Positions 56,826 through 64,000 of a DNA stretch of 64,000 nucleotides are shown one piece after another. The stretch is from Mycolicibacterium chlorophenolicum (lineage in GTDB: Bacteria > Actinomycetota > Actinomycetes > Mycobacteriales > Mycobacteriaceae), in NCBI RefSeq assembly GCF_001044235.1, contig NZ_JYNL01000001.1, positions 62,991 to 126,990 on the forward strand. Direction: 5' to 3'. The notes under the pieces were generated by a model. It was not told the DNA's origin. It did no database searches and saw only the letters and a list, made by a program, of their open reading frames with translations. The position numbers were made by a program, and so were the translations under genes. The stretch's first letter is position 1; every line of letters starts with the position of its first letter.

Positions 56826-57968
56826 GTGGCGGACCCCTCCGCGCCCGTGCGCGACGGGCACAAAGATCTGCACAGCGAGCAGGGTGGCGTGCGCGGCGAG
56901 CATCCCGGCCGCGCGGCGAACCCGCTCATCCGCGTGGCCGACATCGCCTGGCTCGAGTTCGACAAGCCCGACCTGGGCAAGGCCGAGGCCTTCGCCCGCG
57001 CCTTCGGCTTCGGCGTGGCACAGCGCACTCCGCAGCAGCTGCATCTGCGCGGCACCGACGCCGGGGGGCCGTGCGTGATCCTGCGCAGTGGCGCCCGCAG
57101 CCGCTTCGGCGGCGTCGCGTTCCGTGCCGCCGACGAGGTGGACGTGCTGCGGCTGGCCGACAAGACCGGCGCCGCGGTGCATGCCCTGCCCGAGGTGATC
57201 GGGGGAGTGGCGGTGCAGTTGACCGATCCGAGCGGCACGCCGGTGAAGGTCGTCGGCGGGCTGCAGCAACCGCCCGCCCAGCCGGTGCAGGTGCCGCAGG
57301 TGGCGAACACGGCGCGCGCCGGCGCGCGGATCAACGCCACGGTGCGCCCGCCGCGCGTGCCGGCCCGTGTCCAACGGCTCGGCCACGTCGTCCTGCAGTC
57401 GACCACCTACCTGAAGACGCTCGACTGGTACCTGGACACCCTCGGCATGATCGTCAGCGACTTCCTGTACTTCCCCGGGCAGCGCGACCGCGGGCCGGCG
57501 ATGAGTTTCATCCGCTGCGACCGCGGCGCCACCCCCGCCGACCACCACACCCTGGCGCTGGCGCTGGGTCCGGCCAACCGGTACGTGCACTCGGCCTATC
57601 AGGTCAGCGATCTCGACGCGCTCGCCGCCGGCGGTGAGTATCTGCTCGAGCGCGGCTACGTCCGCTCCTGGGGAATCGGCCGCCACATCCAGGGCAGCCA
57701 ACTGTTCGACTACTGGCGCGACCCCGACGGCTTCCTCGTCGAGCACTTCGCCGACGGCGACCTGTTCGACAACACGCTCGAACCGGGATGGGCGCCGTTC
57801 ACCGCCACCGGACTGGCGCAGTGGGGCCCGCCGGTGACGAGGGACTTCCTCGATGCCGGCCCGAGATCGGCAGGCCGGCAGGCCGTGTCGATGTTCCACG
57901 CGCTGCGCGACGACAACGAGTTCGACCTCCACCGCCTCCGGGGCCTGCTGAAAGTTGCCACCTCATGA
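56826..57968 (+). CDS. Extradiol-type VOC dioxygenase
   Basis: 380 residues, two VOC domains (about 35-140 and 180-330). The second has the 2-His-1-carboxylate iron ligands: His in RLGHVVLQ, His in NRYVHSAYQV and Glu in GFLVEHFADGD; the first lacks them. This is the type I extradiol dioxygenase plan (catechol 2,3-dioxygenase family), which opens a catechol ring next to the hydroxyls. GTG 56826 has GAAAGG seven bases upstream; GTG 56790 and ATG 56808 are alternatives with poor ribosome sites. Coupled by ATGA to the FAH gene. Confidence 0.82.
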   Translation: MADPSAPVRDGHKDLHSEQGGVRGEHPGRAANPLIRVADIAWLEFDKPDLGKAEAFARAFGFGVAQRTPQQLHLRGTDAGGPCVILRSGARSRFGGVAFRAADEVDVLRLADKTGAAVHALPEVIGGVAVQLTDPSGTPVKVVGGLQQPPAQPVQVPQVANTARAGARINATVRPPRVPARVQRLGHVVLQSTTYLKTLDWYLDTLGMIVSDFLYFPGQRDRGPAMSFIRCDRGATPADHHTLALALGPANRYVHSAYQVSDLDALAAGGEYLLERGYVRSWGIGRHIQGSQLFDYWRDPDGFLVEHFADGDLFDNTLEPGWAPFTATGLAQWGPPVTRDFLDAGPRSAGRQAVSMFHALRDDNEFDLHRLRGLLKVATS

Positions 57969-58906
57969 GCATGTCCGTCCTCCGCACCTCCGACGCCTGG
58001 TGGGTGCAGACCCCGACCGGCGCGGCCGAGATCGCGACGAACGCGGTCAGCACCGGCGACCTGCTGGCCGATCGGGCGGCGGTGGCCGCCGCGGCCGCCG
58101 CCGGCGGCTCCGTCCCGGTCGACGAACTGGAGCTGATATCGCCGGTGACCGCGCCGTGCCGGGTGGTCGCCCAGATGACGAACTTCGAGTCCCACGTCAA
58201 GGACGCGGGCATGGACCCGACGACGGTGCCGCTCACCTTCTTCCGCAAGTCGTCGGCCTCGATCACCGGGCCCCACGGTGAGATCGTGCGGCCCGCCCAT
58301 GTCCGGCTGCTCGACTACGAGGTCGAGATCGGTCTGGTCATCGGGCGCGACATCCCGGTCGGGACGACGATCACCGATACGAACCTCGCCGATCACATTG
58401 CGGCGCTGACGATCACCAACGACGTCTCGGCGCGCGACATCCAGCTCCCGCAGACGCAGTTCTACGAGGCGAAGTCCTACCCGACCTTCACCCCGGTGGG
58501 GCCGGCACTGGTCCTCCTCGAGGACGACGAGCTGGCCCGCTTCGGGGACCTGCGTCTGCGACTGAGTGTCGGTGGGCAGGAGCGGCAGAACGCACTCGTC
58601 GACGGCGACATGCTCTACCGCCCGCTGCAGGCGCTGCAGGCACTGACGCGGTTCCAGGACCTGGCTGCGGGTGATCTCATCCTCACCGGCACACCCGTCG
58701 GCACCGCGCTCAGCGCGCCGCCCAAGCCGATCGAGATCATCGGCAATCTCCTGCCCCCGGCCGTCAAATGGAAGGCGTTCTTCGCTCGGCAGGCCAAGAA
58801 CCCGAAATACCTGCAGCACGGTGACGTCGTCGAGGCGTCCGTCGCCACCGACGACGGTGCCCTCGACCTCGGCACCCAACGTCTCACGGTGCGCTACGCG
58901 CGATGA
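57965..58906 (+). CDS. Fumarylacetoacetate hydrolase (FAH) family protein
   Basis: 313 residues. The FAH metal site is present: DYEVEIGLVIGRD (Glu-x-Glu), NDVSARDIQ (Asp) and downstream GDLILTGTPVGT. Family members hydrolyse C-C bonds of ring-fission products or isomerise and decarboxylate them. Flanked by an extradiol dioxygenase and an aromatic hydroxylase with overlapping starts and stops, so it probably processes their product. Confidence 0.87.
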   Translation: MSMSVLRTSDAWWVQTPTGAAEIATNAVSTGDLLADRAAVAAAAAAGGSVPVDELELISPVTAPCRVVAQMTNFESHVKDAGMDPTTVPLTFFRKSSASITGPHGEIVRPAHVRLLDYEVEIGLVIGRDIPVGTTITDTNLADHIAALTITNDVSARDIQLPQTQFYEAKSYPTFTPVGPALVLLEDDELARFGDLRLRLSVGGQERQNALVDGDMLYRPLQALQALTRFQDLAAGDLILTGTPVGTALSAPPKPIEIIGNLLPPAVKWKAFFARQAKNPKYLQHGDVVEASVATDDGALDLGTQRLTVRYAR

Positions 58907-60462
58907 GCGAGGCGGATCCGGCCGTCCGGCACGTCACGGTCGCCGTCGTCGGCGGTGGACCCACCGGCGTCACCGCCGCTACCCTGCTCGCGCAGTACGG
59001 AGTCGACACCGTGGTGCTGGATCGCTGGCCGCAGGTCTACCCGCAGCCCCGGGCCGTGCACCTCGACGACGAGATCTGCCGGATCGTGGCCCGGCTCGGG
59101 ATCGCCGAGGAGTTCGCGGCGATCTCCCGCCCGGCCTGCGGTCTGCGCCTGCTCGACCGGCACCTGACGGTGCTCGGTGAGTTCCGCCGCGATACCGCGC
59201 TGACCCGCAACGGTTTTCCCGCCGCGAACATGTTCGACCAGCCCGAGCTGGAAGAGCTGCTGCGTCGCAACCTGACCCGCCACCGGCACGCCGAGTTCCG
59301 CGGCGACACCGAGGTACTCGACGTCAGCGAGGAATCCGGCGGCGGACTCCGGCTCCGCGCGGCCGATCGGGTGAGCGGTCGCGAATTCACCCTCACCGCC
59401 GACTACGTCCTGGGCTGCGACGGCGCCAACAGCATGGTGCGCGGCGCCCTGGGCGCGACCATGCGGAACCTGAACTTCGAGCAACGCTGGCTGGTGGTCG
59501 ACATCGCGACCGACGCCGATCTGGGCCAGTGGGAGGGCGTGCACCAGGTCTGCGATCCGTACCGGGCCGCCACCTACATGCGGATCGGACACACCCGGTA
59601 CCGGTGGGAATTCGCGCTCCTGCAGCACGAGTCGGCCGCCGAATTTCAGACGCTGGACGCGCTGCGGCCGTTGATCGCGCCGTGGACGCGGACCGCCGGT
59701 GACGCCGAGTTGGAGCTGATCCGGGTGGCCGAGTACACCTTCCGCGCTCAGATCGCCGATCGCTGGCGACGGGGGAACATCTTCCTGCTCGGCGATGCGG
59801 CGCACCTGACACCCCCGTTCGTCGGCCAGGGCATGGGCGCGGGGCTGCGGGACGCGATGAACCTGACGTGGAAGATCGCCGCCGTCCACTCGGGCGCTGT
59901 GCCGCCCAGCGCGCTGGACAGCTACGAACAGGAACGCCGACCCCATGCCCGGCACATGATCGCGCTGGCGCTCAACATCGGACGCGCGATGACCGCCGGC
60001 GGTGAACTCGGCGCTGCGATACGGCGATTCGTCCTGCCGCGTCTGCATCTGGTGCCGGGCCTGCGCGCCAAGGTGGTCGACTCCGAGACCCCGCCGCTGT
60101 CGGCGTCGCCGTTGATTCGGCGCAGCCTCCGCACCCGTCGCATCGCGGGGCGACTGTGCCCGAACCCGCTACTGGACGACGGACGCCGCCTCGACGACGA
60201 GCTGGGCCCCGGTTTCGGCCTGCTCACCACGGAGGCGCTGACTGCGGTGCACCAGACCGTCGTGGCGGATCGCGGTGCGCGGGCGATCCGTGCCGCACCG
60301 GACTCCGAGCTGGCCCGCTGGCTGGAGAGCCGCCGCGTGTCCGCCGCTGTCGTCCGGCCCGACCGCACCGTGATGGCGGCCGGCCGCGACATCACCGCGC
60401 TGTGCCGCACGCTGCCGTCGTTCCCCGCGCACGCCGGCTGCGCGCCCGAGGTCGGTCGATGA
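58903..60462 (+). CDS. FAD-dependent aromatic hydroxylase (MhpA-like)
   Basis: 519 residues of the PHBH/MhpA flavoprotein group. GxGxxG motif in VAVVGGGPTGVTAATLLAQYG, the DG motif YVLGCDGANSMVRGALG and the second FAD motif FLLGDAAHLTPPFVGQGMGAG are all present. MhpA-type enzymes hydroxylate phenolic acids such as 3-(3-hydroxyphenyl)propionate. It overlaps FAH and P450 genes by four bases each. A phenolic substrate, possibly derived from the neighbouring polyketide, is likely. Confidence 0.88.
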   Translation: MSEADPAVRHVTVAVVGGGPTGVTAATLLAQYGVDTVVLDRWPQVYPQPRAVHLDDEICRIVARLGIAEEFAAISRPACGLRLLDRHLTVLGEFRRDTALTRNGFPAANMFDQPELEELLRRNLTRHRHAEFRGDTEVLDVSEESGGGLRLRAADRVSGREFTLTADYVLGCDGANSMVRGALGATMRNLNFEQRWLVVDIATDADLGQWEGVHQVCDPYRAATYMRIGHTRYRWEFALLQHESAAEFQTLDALRPLIAPWTRTAGDAELELIRVAEYTFRAQIADRWRRGNIFLLGDAAHLTPPFVGQGMGAGLRDAMNLTWKIAAVHSGAVPPSALDSYEQERRPHARHMIALALNIGRAMTAGGELGAAIRRFVLPRLHLVPGLRAKVVDSETPPLSASPLIRRSLRTRRIAGRLCPNPLLDDGRRLDDELGPGFGLLTTEALTAVHQTVVADRGARAIRAAPDSELARWLESRRVSAAVVRPDRTVMAAGRDITALCRTLPSFPAHAGCAPEVGR

Positions 60463-61670
60463 CGGCAGCAATGGTGCACGTATTCCGTCGCTCCCGGCAC
60501 GTCCCGGTCTACCGGTCCAACATCTACAGCAGGTCGGCGATCCTGGACCCCTATCCCCACTATCGCGCGATGCGGGCGCTCGGACCCGTCGTGTGGTTGG
60601 CCCGGCATCGGCTCTACGCCCTTCCGCGCTACGCCGAATGCAAAGCGACCCTGCGCGACGACGACACGTACCTGTCCGGCGACGGGGTGGCGGCCAACGC
60701 GCTGACCAATCGTCTCGCGCGCGGCACGACGCTCAACAGCGACGGCGCCGAGCACGAGCGGCGCCGCAGACTCGTCGCCCACCGGCTGATGCCGCGGGCC
60801 CTGCGCGGCCTCGGCGATGCCGTCGACGAACAGGCTCACCGCATCGTCGACACCGCTGTGCGCCGGGGCACCGTCGACGCGGTGACCGACGTGGCGACCG
60901 CGCTTCCGCTCGCGGTGGTGCCCGATCTCGTCGGATGGCCGCACGATCAGCGCGACCACCTCCTCGGATGGGGCGCGGCGACGTTCGACATGCTGGGGAC
61001 GGCCAACCGGCAGGCCCTCACGGCCGTGCCCGCCACCCTGCAGATGCTGCGCTTCGCCCGGCGCGTCGTCCGGGAGCGCACCGTGCTGCCGGACAGCATG
61101 GCGCACGAACTGCTCTCCGCCGCCGACGACGGCGTCATCGACCTCGACGAGGTGCCGGCCCTGCTGATCGACTACATCGCACCGTCGTTGGACACCACGA
61201 TCAGCGCCATCTCCAGTGCGATCCACCTCTTCGCCGCCCATCCGGAGCAGTGGGAGCTGCTCCGGGCGGACCCGGCGTTGCTGCCCAACGCGATCAACGA
61301 GGTGGTGCGCTTCGAGTCGCCGCTGCGGGCGTTCACCAGGAAGGTCGGCCGGAACTGCACCGTCGCCGGGGCTGGCATCCCGGCCGGTGCGCGGGTGCTC
61401 GCGGTGTACGCCTCGGCCAACCGTGACGAACACGAGTGGAAAGATCCGTGGCTCTTCGACATTCGTCGGGATGCTGGGCGGCACGTCGGATTCGGCAACG
61501 GCGCGCACGCGTGCGCGGGGCAGGGGCTGGCGCGGCTGGAGACCGCCGCCGTGCTCCGAGCGCTGCTCGACCGTGTGGAGCGCATCGAGACGGTCGGAGA
61601 GCCGATCTGGGCGGTGAACAACATCATTCGTCGTCTCGAACACGCGCCGGTCCGCCTGATCGCCGGGTGA
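60459..61670 (+). CDS. Cytochrome P450
   Basis: 403 residues. Heme-binding FGNGAHACAGQGLAR (Cys about residue 351), ExxR in NEVVRFESP and the I-helix APSLDTTISAI are intact. Soluble bacterial class I P450, needing ferredoxin and reductase not encoded here. It ends the four-gene operon, its stop directly abutting that of mbtA. It may oxidise an aromatic or alkyl group of the pathway compound. Confidence 0.9.
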   Translation: MTAAMVHVFRRSRHVPVYRSNIYSRSAILDPYPHYRAMRALGPVVWLARHRLYALPRYAECKATLRDDDTYLSGDGVAANALTNRLARGTTLNSDGAEHERRRRLVAHRLMPRALRGLGDAVDEQAHRIVDTAVRRGTVDAVTDVATALPLAVVPDLVGWPHDQRDHLLGWGAATFDMLGTANRQALTAVPATLQMLRFARRVVRERTVLPDSMAHELLSAADDGVIDLDEVPALLIDYIAPSLDTTISAISSAIHLFAAHPEQWELLRADPALLPNAINEVVRFESPLRAFTRKVGRNCTVAGAGIPAGARVLAVYASANRDEHEWKDPWLFDIRRDAGRHVGFGNGAHACAGQGLARLETAAVLRALLDRVERIETVGEPIWAVNNIIRRLEHAPVRLIAG

Positions 61671-63317
61671 TCAGCCCGTCACCGACCTCACCACCCGCTG
61701 CTTGTCGACCTTGCCGACCGCTGTCATCGGCAACGACGGCAGCGCCACCAGCACGTCGGGCCGCAGGTGCACGGAGACCCCGCGGCCGTCCAGGTATGCG
61801 TTCAGCTCGCTCACGGTGATCGGCTGTCCCGCGAATACCACGGCGGCGCAGATTTTCTCGCCGAGAAAGGCGTCGGGCAGCGGAACCGCCGCCGCGGCGC
61901 GGATCGCCGGATGGGTGTGCAGGTGATCTTCCAGGTCGGTGGCCGAGACGGTTTCGCCGCCGCGGTGGATGACGTCCTTGATCCGGCCCGTCACCTCCAG
62001 GTAGCCGGCCCGGGGCCCGTCGGTGAAGACGCGCACCCGATCCCCGGTGCGGTAGAAGCCGTCGGGGGAGAACGACCGCGCGTTGGCGTCCTCGGCGCGG
62101 TAGTAGCCGTTGAGCGTGTAGGGCCCGCGGACCAGGAGTTCACCGTCCTCACCGGGAGCCACCTCGGCGCCGTTCTCGTCGACCACCCGCATCTCGTCGT
62201 GCGGCGACATCGGCCGTCCCTGGGTGTGGATCACCACGTCCAGCGGATCGCCGGGCCGCGTGAAATTGAGCATGCCCTCGGCCATTCCGAAGATCTGCGA
62301 GATGCCCGGCGACAACCGCTCCAGCAGGAAGCGGGCGTCGTCCGGACTCATCCGGGATCCGCCCACCTGCACGACGCGCAGCGAGGTGGGCAGCACCGGC
62401 TCCCAGGCGCAGGCCTGCGCCCACATCTTGGCCAGCGCGTTGACCAGTCCGGTCACGGTGACGCGATGGCGGCCGATCAGCGCGAAAGCGTTCTCCGGAC
62501 TGGGATCTGCTGTGAACACGGTCGCGGCGCCGACCGTCATCGACCCGAGCAGCCCGGGGCACGCCAGCGGAAAGTTGTGGCCCGCGGGCAGCGCCACCAG
62601 ATAGGTGTCCTGCGCCGTCATCCCGTACGCGGCGGCACTGGCCGTGGCGGTGTAGAGGTAGTCGTCGTGCGTGCGGGCGATCAGTTTCGGCAGCCCGGTG
62701 GTGCCGCCGGAGACCAGCAGGACCGCGGGACGCGACGGATCGATCGGTGGGCGAGGCGCGATCGCCGCCCCGGCGTCGGTCAGCGTCGACCACGGGAGGA
62801 AGGGTCCGCAGTCGCCGTCGACGACGACGTGGCGGAGGTTCGGATGGCCGGCGACGAGCCCACGCGCCATCTCGACGTGGTCGAAGCCGGCGATCCGATC
62901 GGCGATGATCAGCGCGACGGCGCCGCTGACCCGGGCGAAATGTCCGAGTTCGGCGGCCCGGTGGCCGGGCAGACACAGCACGGGCACCGCGCCTGCGCGC
63001 AGCAGCCCGAACAGGGTGACGGCGAACCGGCACGAATTGGGCAGTTGCACCAGCACGCGGTCGCCGTCGGCGATGCCGAGTGCCGCCACCCCGGCGGCGA
63101 CCCGATCCGCTGCCCGGTCGAGCTCGGCGAATGAATAGTTCTGCGCCGCTTCGATGATCGCGGTGTGTTCGGGCCACTGGGCGGCGGCCCGGGTGAGGAC
63201 GGAGTCGAGCGGCCGGCCGGTCCAGTATCCGGCGTCGCGGTACAGCCGTGCGCGCTCGGGAGTAAATGGCACGAAGCCGTTCAGCAGGTCCGGATGGTCG
63301 GTTGCGGGGGAGCTCAT
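61671..63317 (-). CDS. mbtA: Aryl-AMP ligase for mycobactin (MbtA)
   Basis: 548 residues. It adenylates the aryl acid and loads it on the MbtB carrier domain. P-loop-like VSGGTTGLPKLIARTHDDYL (about residues 190-210), HNFPLACPG, FGMAEGMLNF, YRTGDRVR and the C-terminal GRIKDVIHRGGE and TAVGKVDKQ lysine are present. Divergent from mbtB across two iron boxes, as in M. tuberculosis. Whether it prefers salicylate or 6-methylsalicylate cannot be read from sequence alone. Confidence 0.93.
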   Translation of the reverse strand: MSSPATDHPDLLNGFVPFTPERARLYRDAGYWTGRPLDSVLTRAAAQWPEHTAIIEAAQNYSFAELDRAADRVAAGVAALGIADGDRVLVQLPNSCRFAVTLFGLLRAGAVPVLCLPGHRAAELGHFARVSGAVALIIADRIAGFDHVEMARGLVAGHPNLRHVVVDGDCGPFLPWSTLTDAGAAIAPRPPIDPSRPAVLLVSGGTTGLPKLIARTHDDYLYTATASAAAYGMTAQDTYLVALPAGHNFPLACPGLLGSMTVGAATVFTADPSPENAFALIGRHRVTVTGLVNALAKMWAQACAWEPVLPTSLRVVQVGGSRMSPDDARFLLERLSPGISQIFGMAEGMLNFTRPGDPLDVVIHTQGRPMSPHDEMRVVDENGAEVAPGEDGELLVRGPYTLNGYYRAEDANARSFSPDGFYRTGDRVRVFTDGPRAGYLEVTGRIKDVIHRGGETVSATDLEDHLHTHPAIRAAAAVPLPDAFLGEKICAAVVFAGQPITVSELNAYLDGRGVSVHLRPDVLVALPSLPMTAVGKVDKQRVVRSVTG

Positions 63318-63362
63318 CTGTGGGTGTCACCGCTCTGGGTAGGAGTTCTCGGTGACCCGAAT

Positions 63363-63401
63363 ATAGGGTAGCCTCCACAAAGTTAGGGCAGCCTGTACTA
63401 A
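63363..63401. promoter_or_regulatory. Two IdeR-type iron boxes between mbtA and mbtB
   Basis: ATAGGGTAGCCTCCACAAA (63363-63381) and TTAGGGCAGCCTGTACTAA (63383-63401) match the IdeR consensus at 12 and 13 of 19 positions and start 20 bases apart. They lie in the mbtA-mbtB divergent promoter, the classic iron-controlled site. Confidence 0.75.
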
Positions 63402-63414
63402 TGCTGGAGGCTTG

Positions 63415-64000
63415 GTGGGATCAGCGACGACGAGTGTCCTGTCGATTCGTGACGAGGTGGCCGAGCTGCTCGGGATCGCTCCCGACGATCTCGATCCGCA
63501 CACCGATCTGATCGCCTCGGGTCTGGACTCGATTCGGATGATGACCCTGTCCGGGCGCTGGCGGCGACAGGGCATCGACGTGAGCTTCGCGGCGCTGGCC
63601 GCCCGACCCACGGTGCAGGCGTGGGCGGAGCTGCTGGCCGGCCGCGAGATGTCCGCGCTCGGGGAGCCCGCGCAGTCCATGATTGCCGCGGAGGACGACG
63701 GACCGTTCCCGCTGGCCCCGATTCAGCATGCGCTGTGGGTCGGCCGCAACGACGACCAGCAGCTCGGTGGGGTCGCCGCGCACCTCTACGTGGAGTTCGA
63801 CGGCACCGGCGTCGACCCCGACCGGCTGCGCGCCGCGACGGCCCGGCTGGCCGAGCGGCATCCGATGCTGCGCGTCGACATCCTGCCCGACGGCACCCAG
63901 CGCATCGGCGACCGCAGCCTTCCCGTCATGGTGTACGACCTGCGCGACGCCGACCTCGCCGCTGCCGACCGACACCTCGAGCAGATCAGAGACGAGAAAT
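63415..64000 (+). CDS. mbtB: Mycobactin nonribosomal peptide synthetase MbtB (N-terminal part)
   Basis: About 195 residues are visible before the window ends. Residues 5-85 are the aryl carrier domain with the phosphopantetheine serine at residue 39 (SGLDSIRMM). From about residue 95 a condensation/cyclization domain begins (FPLAPIQHALWVGRNDDQQL). MbtB joins the aryl acid to serine or threonine and forms the oxazoline ring. GTG 63415 is preceded by GGAGG. Two iron boxes lie upstream. Confidence 0.92.
   Translation, partial: MGSATTSVLSIRDEVAELLGIAPDDLDPHTDLIASGLDSIRMMTLSGRWRRQGIDVSFAALAARPTVQAWAELLAGREMSALGEPAQSMIAAEDDGPFPLAPIQHALWVGRNDDQQLGGVAAHLYVEFDGTGVDPDRLRAATARLAERHPMLRVDILPDGTQRIGDRSLPVMVYDLRDADLAAADRHLEQIRDEK

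Noticed and set aside
55388-57406. A 672-codon open frame opposite the PKS 3' end, acyltransferase and dioxygenase
   Set aside because: Low-complexity Arg/Gly/Pro-rich translation, crosses several real genes with catalytic motifs on the other strand.

Overview
The window is high-GC actinobacterial DNA from a mycobacterium, most likely a rapid grower or environmental species. Gene content and order follow the M. tuberculosis Rv2383c-Rv2421c interval in inverted orientation: nadD, rsfS, gpgP, octT, degV, comEA, comEC, holA, rpsT, the ATP-grasp/alpha-E/transglutaminase trio, rnz-like, CBS protein, mazF-like, lepA, GH15 trehalase, subI-cysTWA, che1-cysH-nirA, hemW, mbtA and mbtB. Most of the DNA is coding and genes overlap tightly (many ATGA/GTGA junctions). 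No tRNA, rRNA, IS element, CRISPR or phage genes were seen, and no gene-free stretch exceeds about 210 bases.

Layout. 1-5446: a catabolic operon on the minus strand (APC permease, FGGY kinase, GlpA-like dehydrogenase, partial FAD oxidoreductase) with a divergent GntR/HutC regulator and a DasR-like operator. 5490-8750: nadD-rsfS-gpgP-octT-degV. 8753-13425: an accessory block (amine-dehydrogenase-like protein, SDR, two acyl-CoA dehydrogenases, membrane protein) where M. tuberculosis has eis. 13534-22695: DNA uptake genes, holA, rpsT, the ATP-grasp trio, an RNase Z-like protein, a DinB protein and a CBS protein. 22682-29629: a sulfur-scavenging set (three LLM flavin monooxygenases and a MetNIQ-type ABC importer) plus a GNAT. 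29642-37235: MazF-like, LepA, three tandem sensor-domain lipoproteins, ANTAR protein, trehalase, two tiny membrane proteins. 37260-47235: sulfur assimilation, bracketed by two polycysteine leaderless upstream ORFs (before subI and before nirA), with a CstR/TauE/CstB persulfide-detoxification operon between. 47347-50634: SDR, hemW, LLM oxidoreductase, NTF2-like protein. 50688-64000: an iron-box-controlled iterative polyketide synthase, an acyltransferase, an aromatic-processing quartet (extradiol-type VOC dioxygenase, FAH hydrolase, FAD hydroxylase, P450), then mbtA and the start of mbtB.

The most interesting feature is the 1698-residue KS-AT-DH/TH-KR-ACP synthase at 50720-55816. It looks like a 6-methylsalicylate synthase, has an IdeR-type box just upstream and lies between hemW and mbtA, where M. 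tuberculosis keeps mbtI (salicylate synthase). The inference is that this strain builds its mycobactin on a polyketide-derived 6-methylsalicyl cap, as known for mycobactin P of M. phlei, instead of (or besides) chorismate-derived salicylate. Many genes begin 6-8 bases after a TANNNT hexamer, the signature of leaderless mycobacterial transcripts; one divergent pair has start codons only 31 bases apart.
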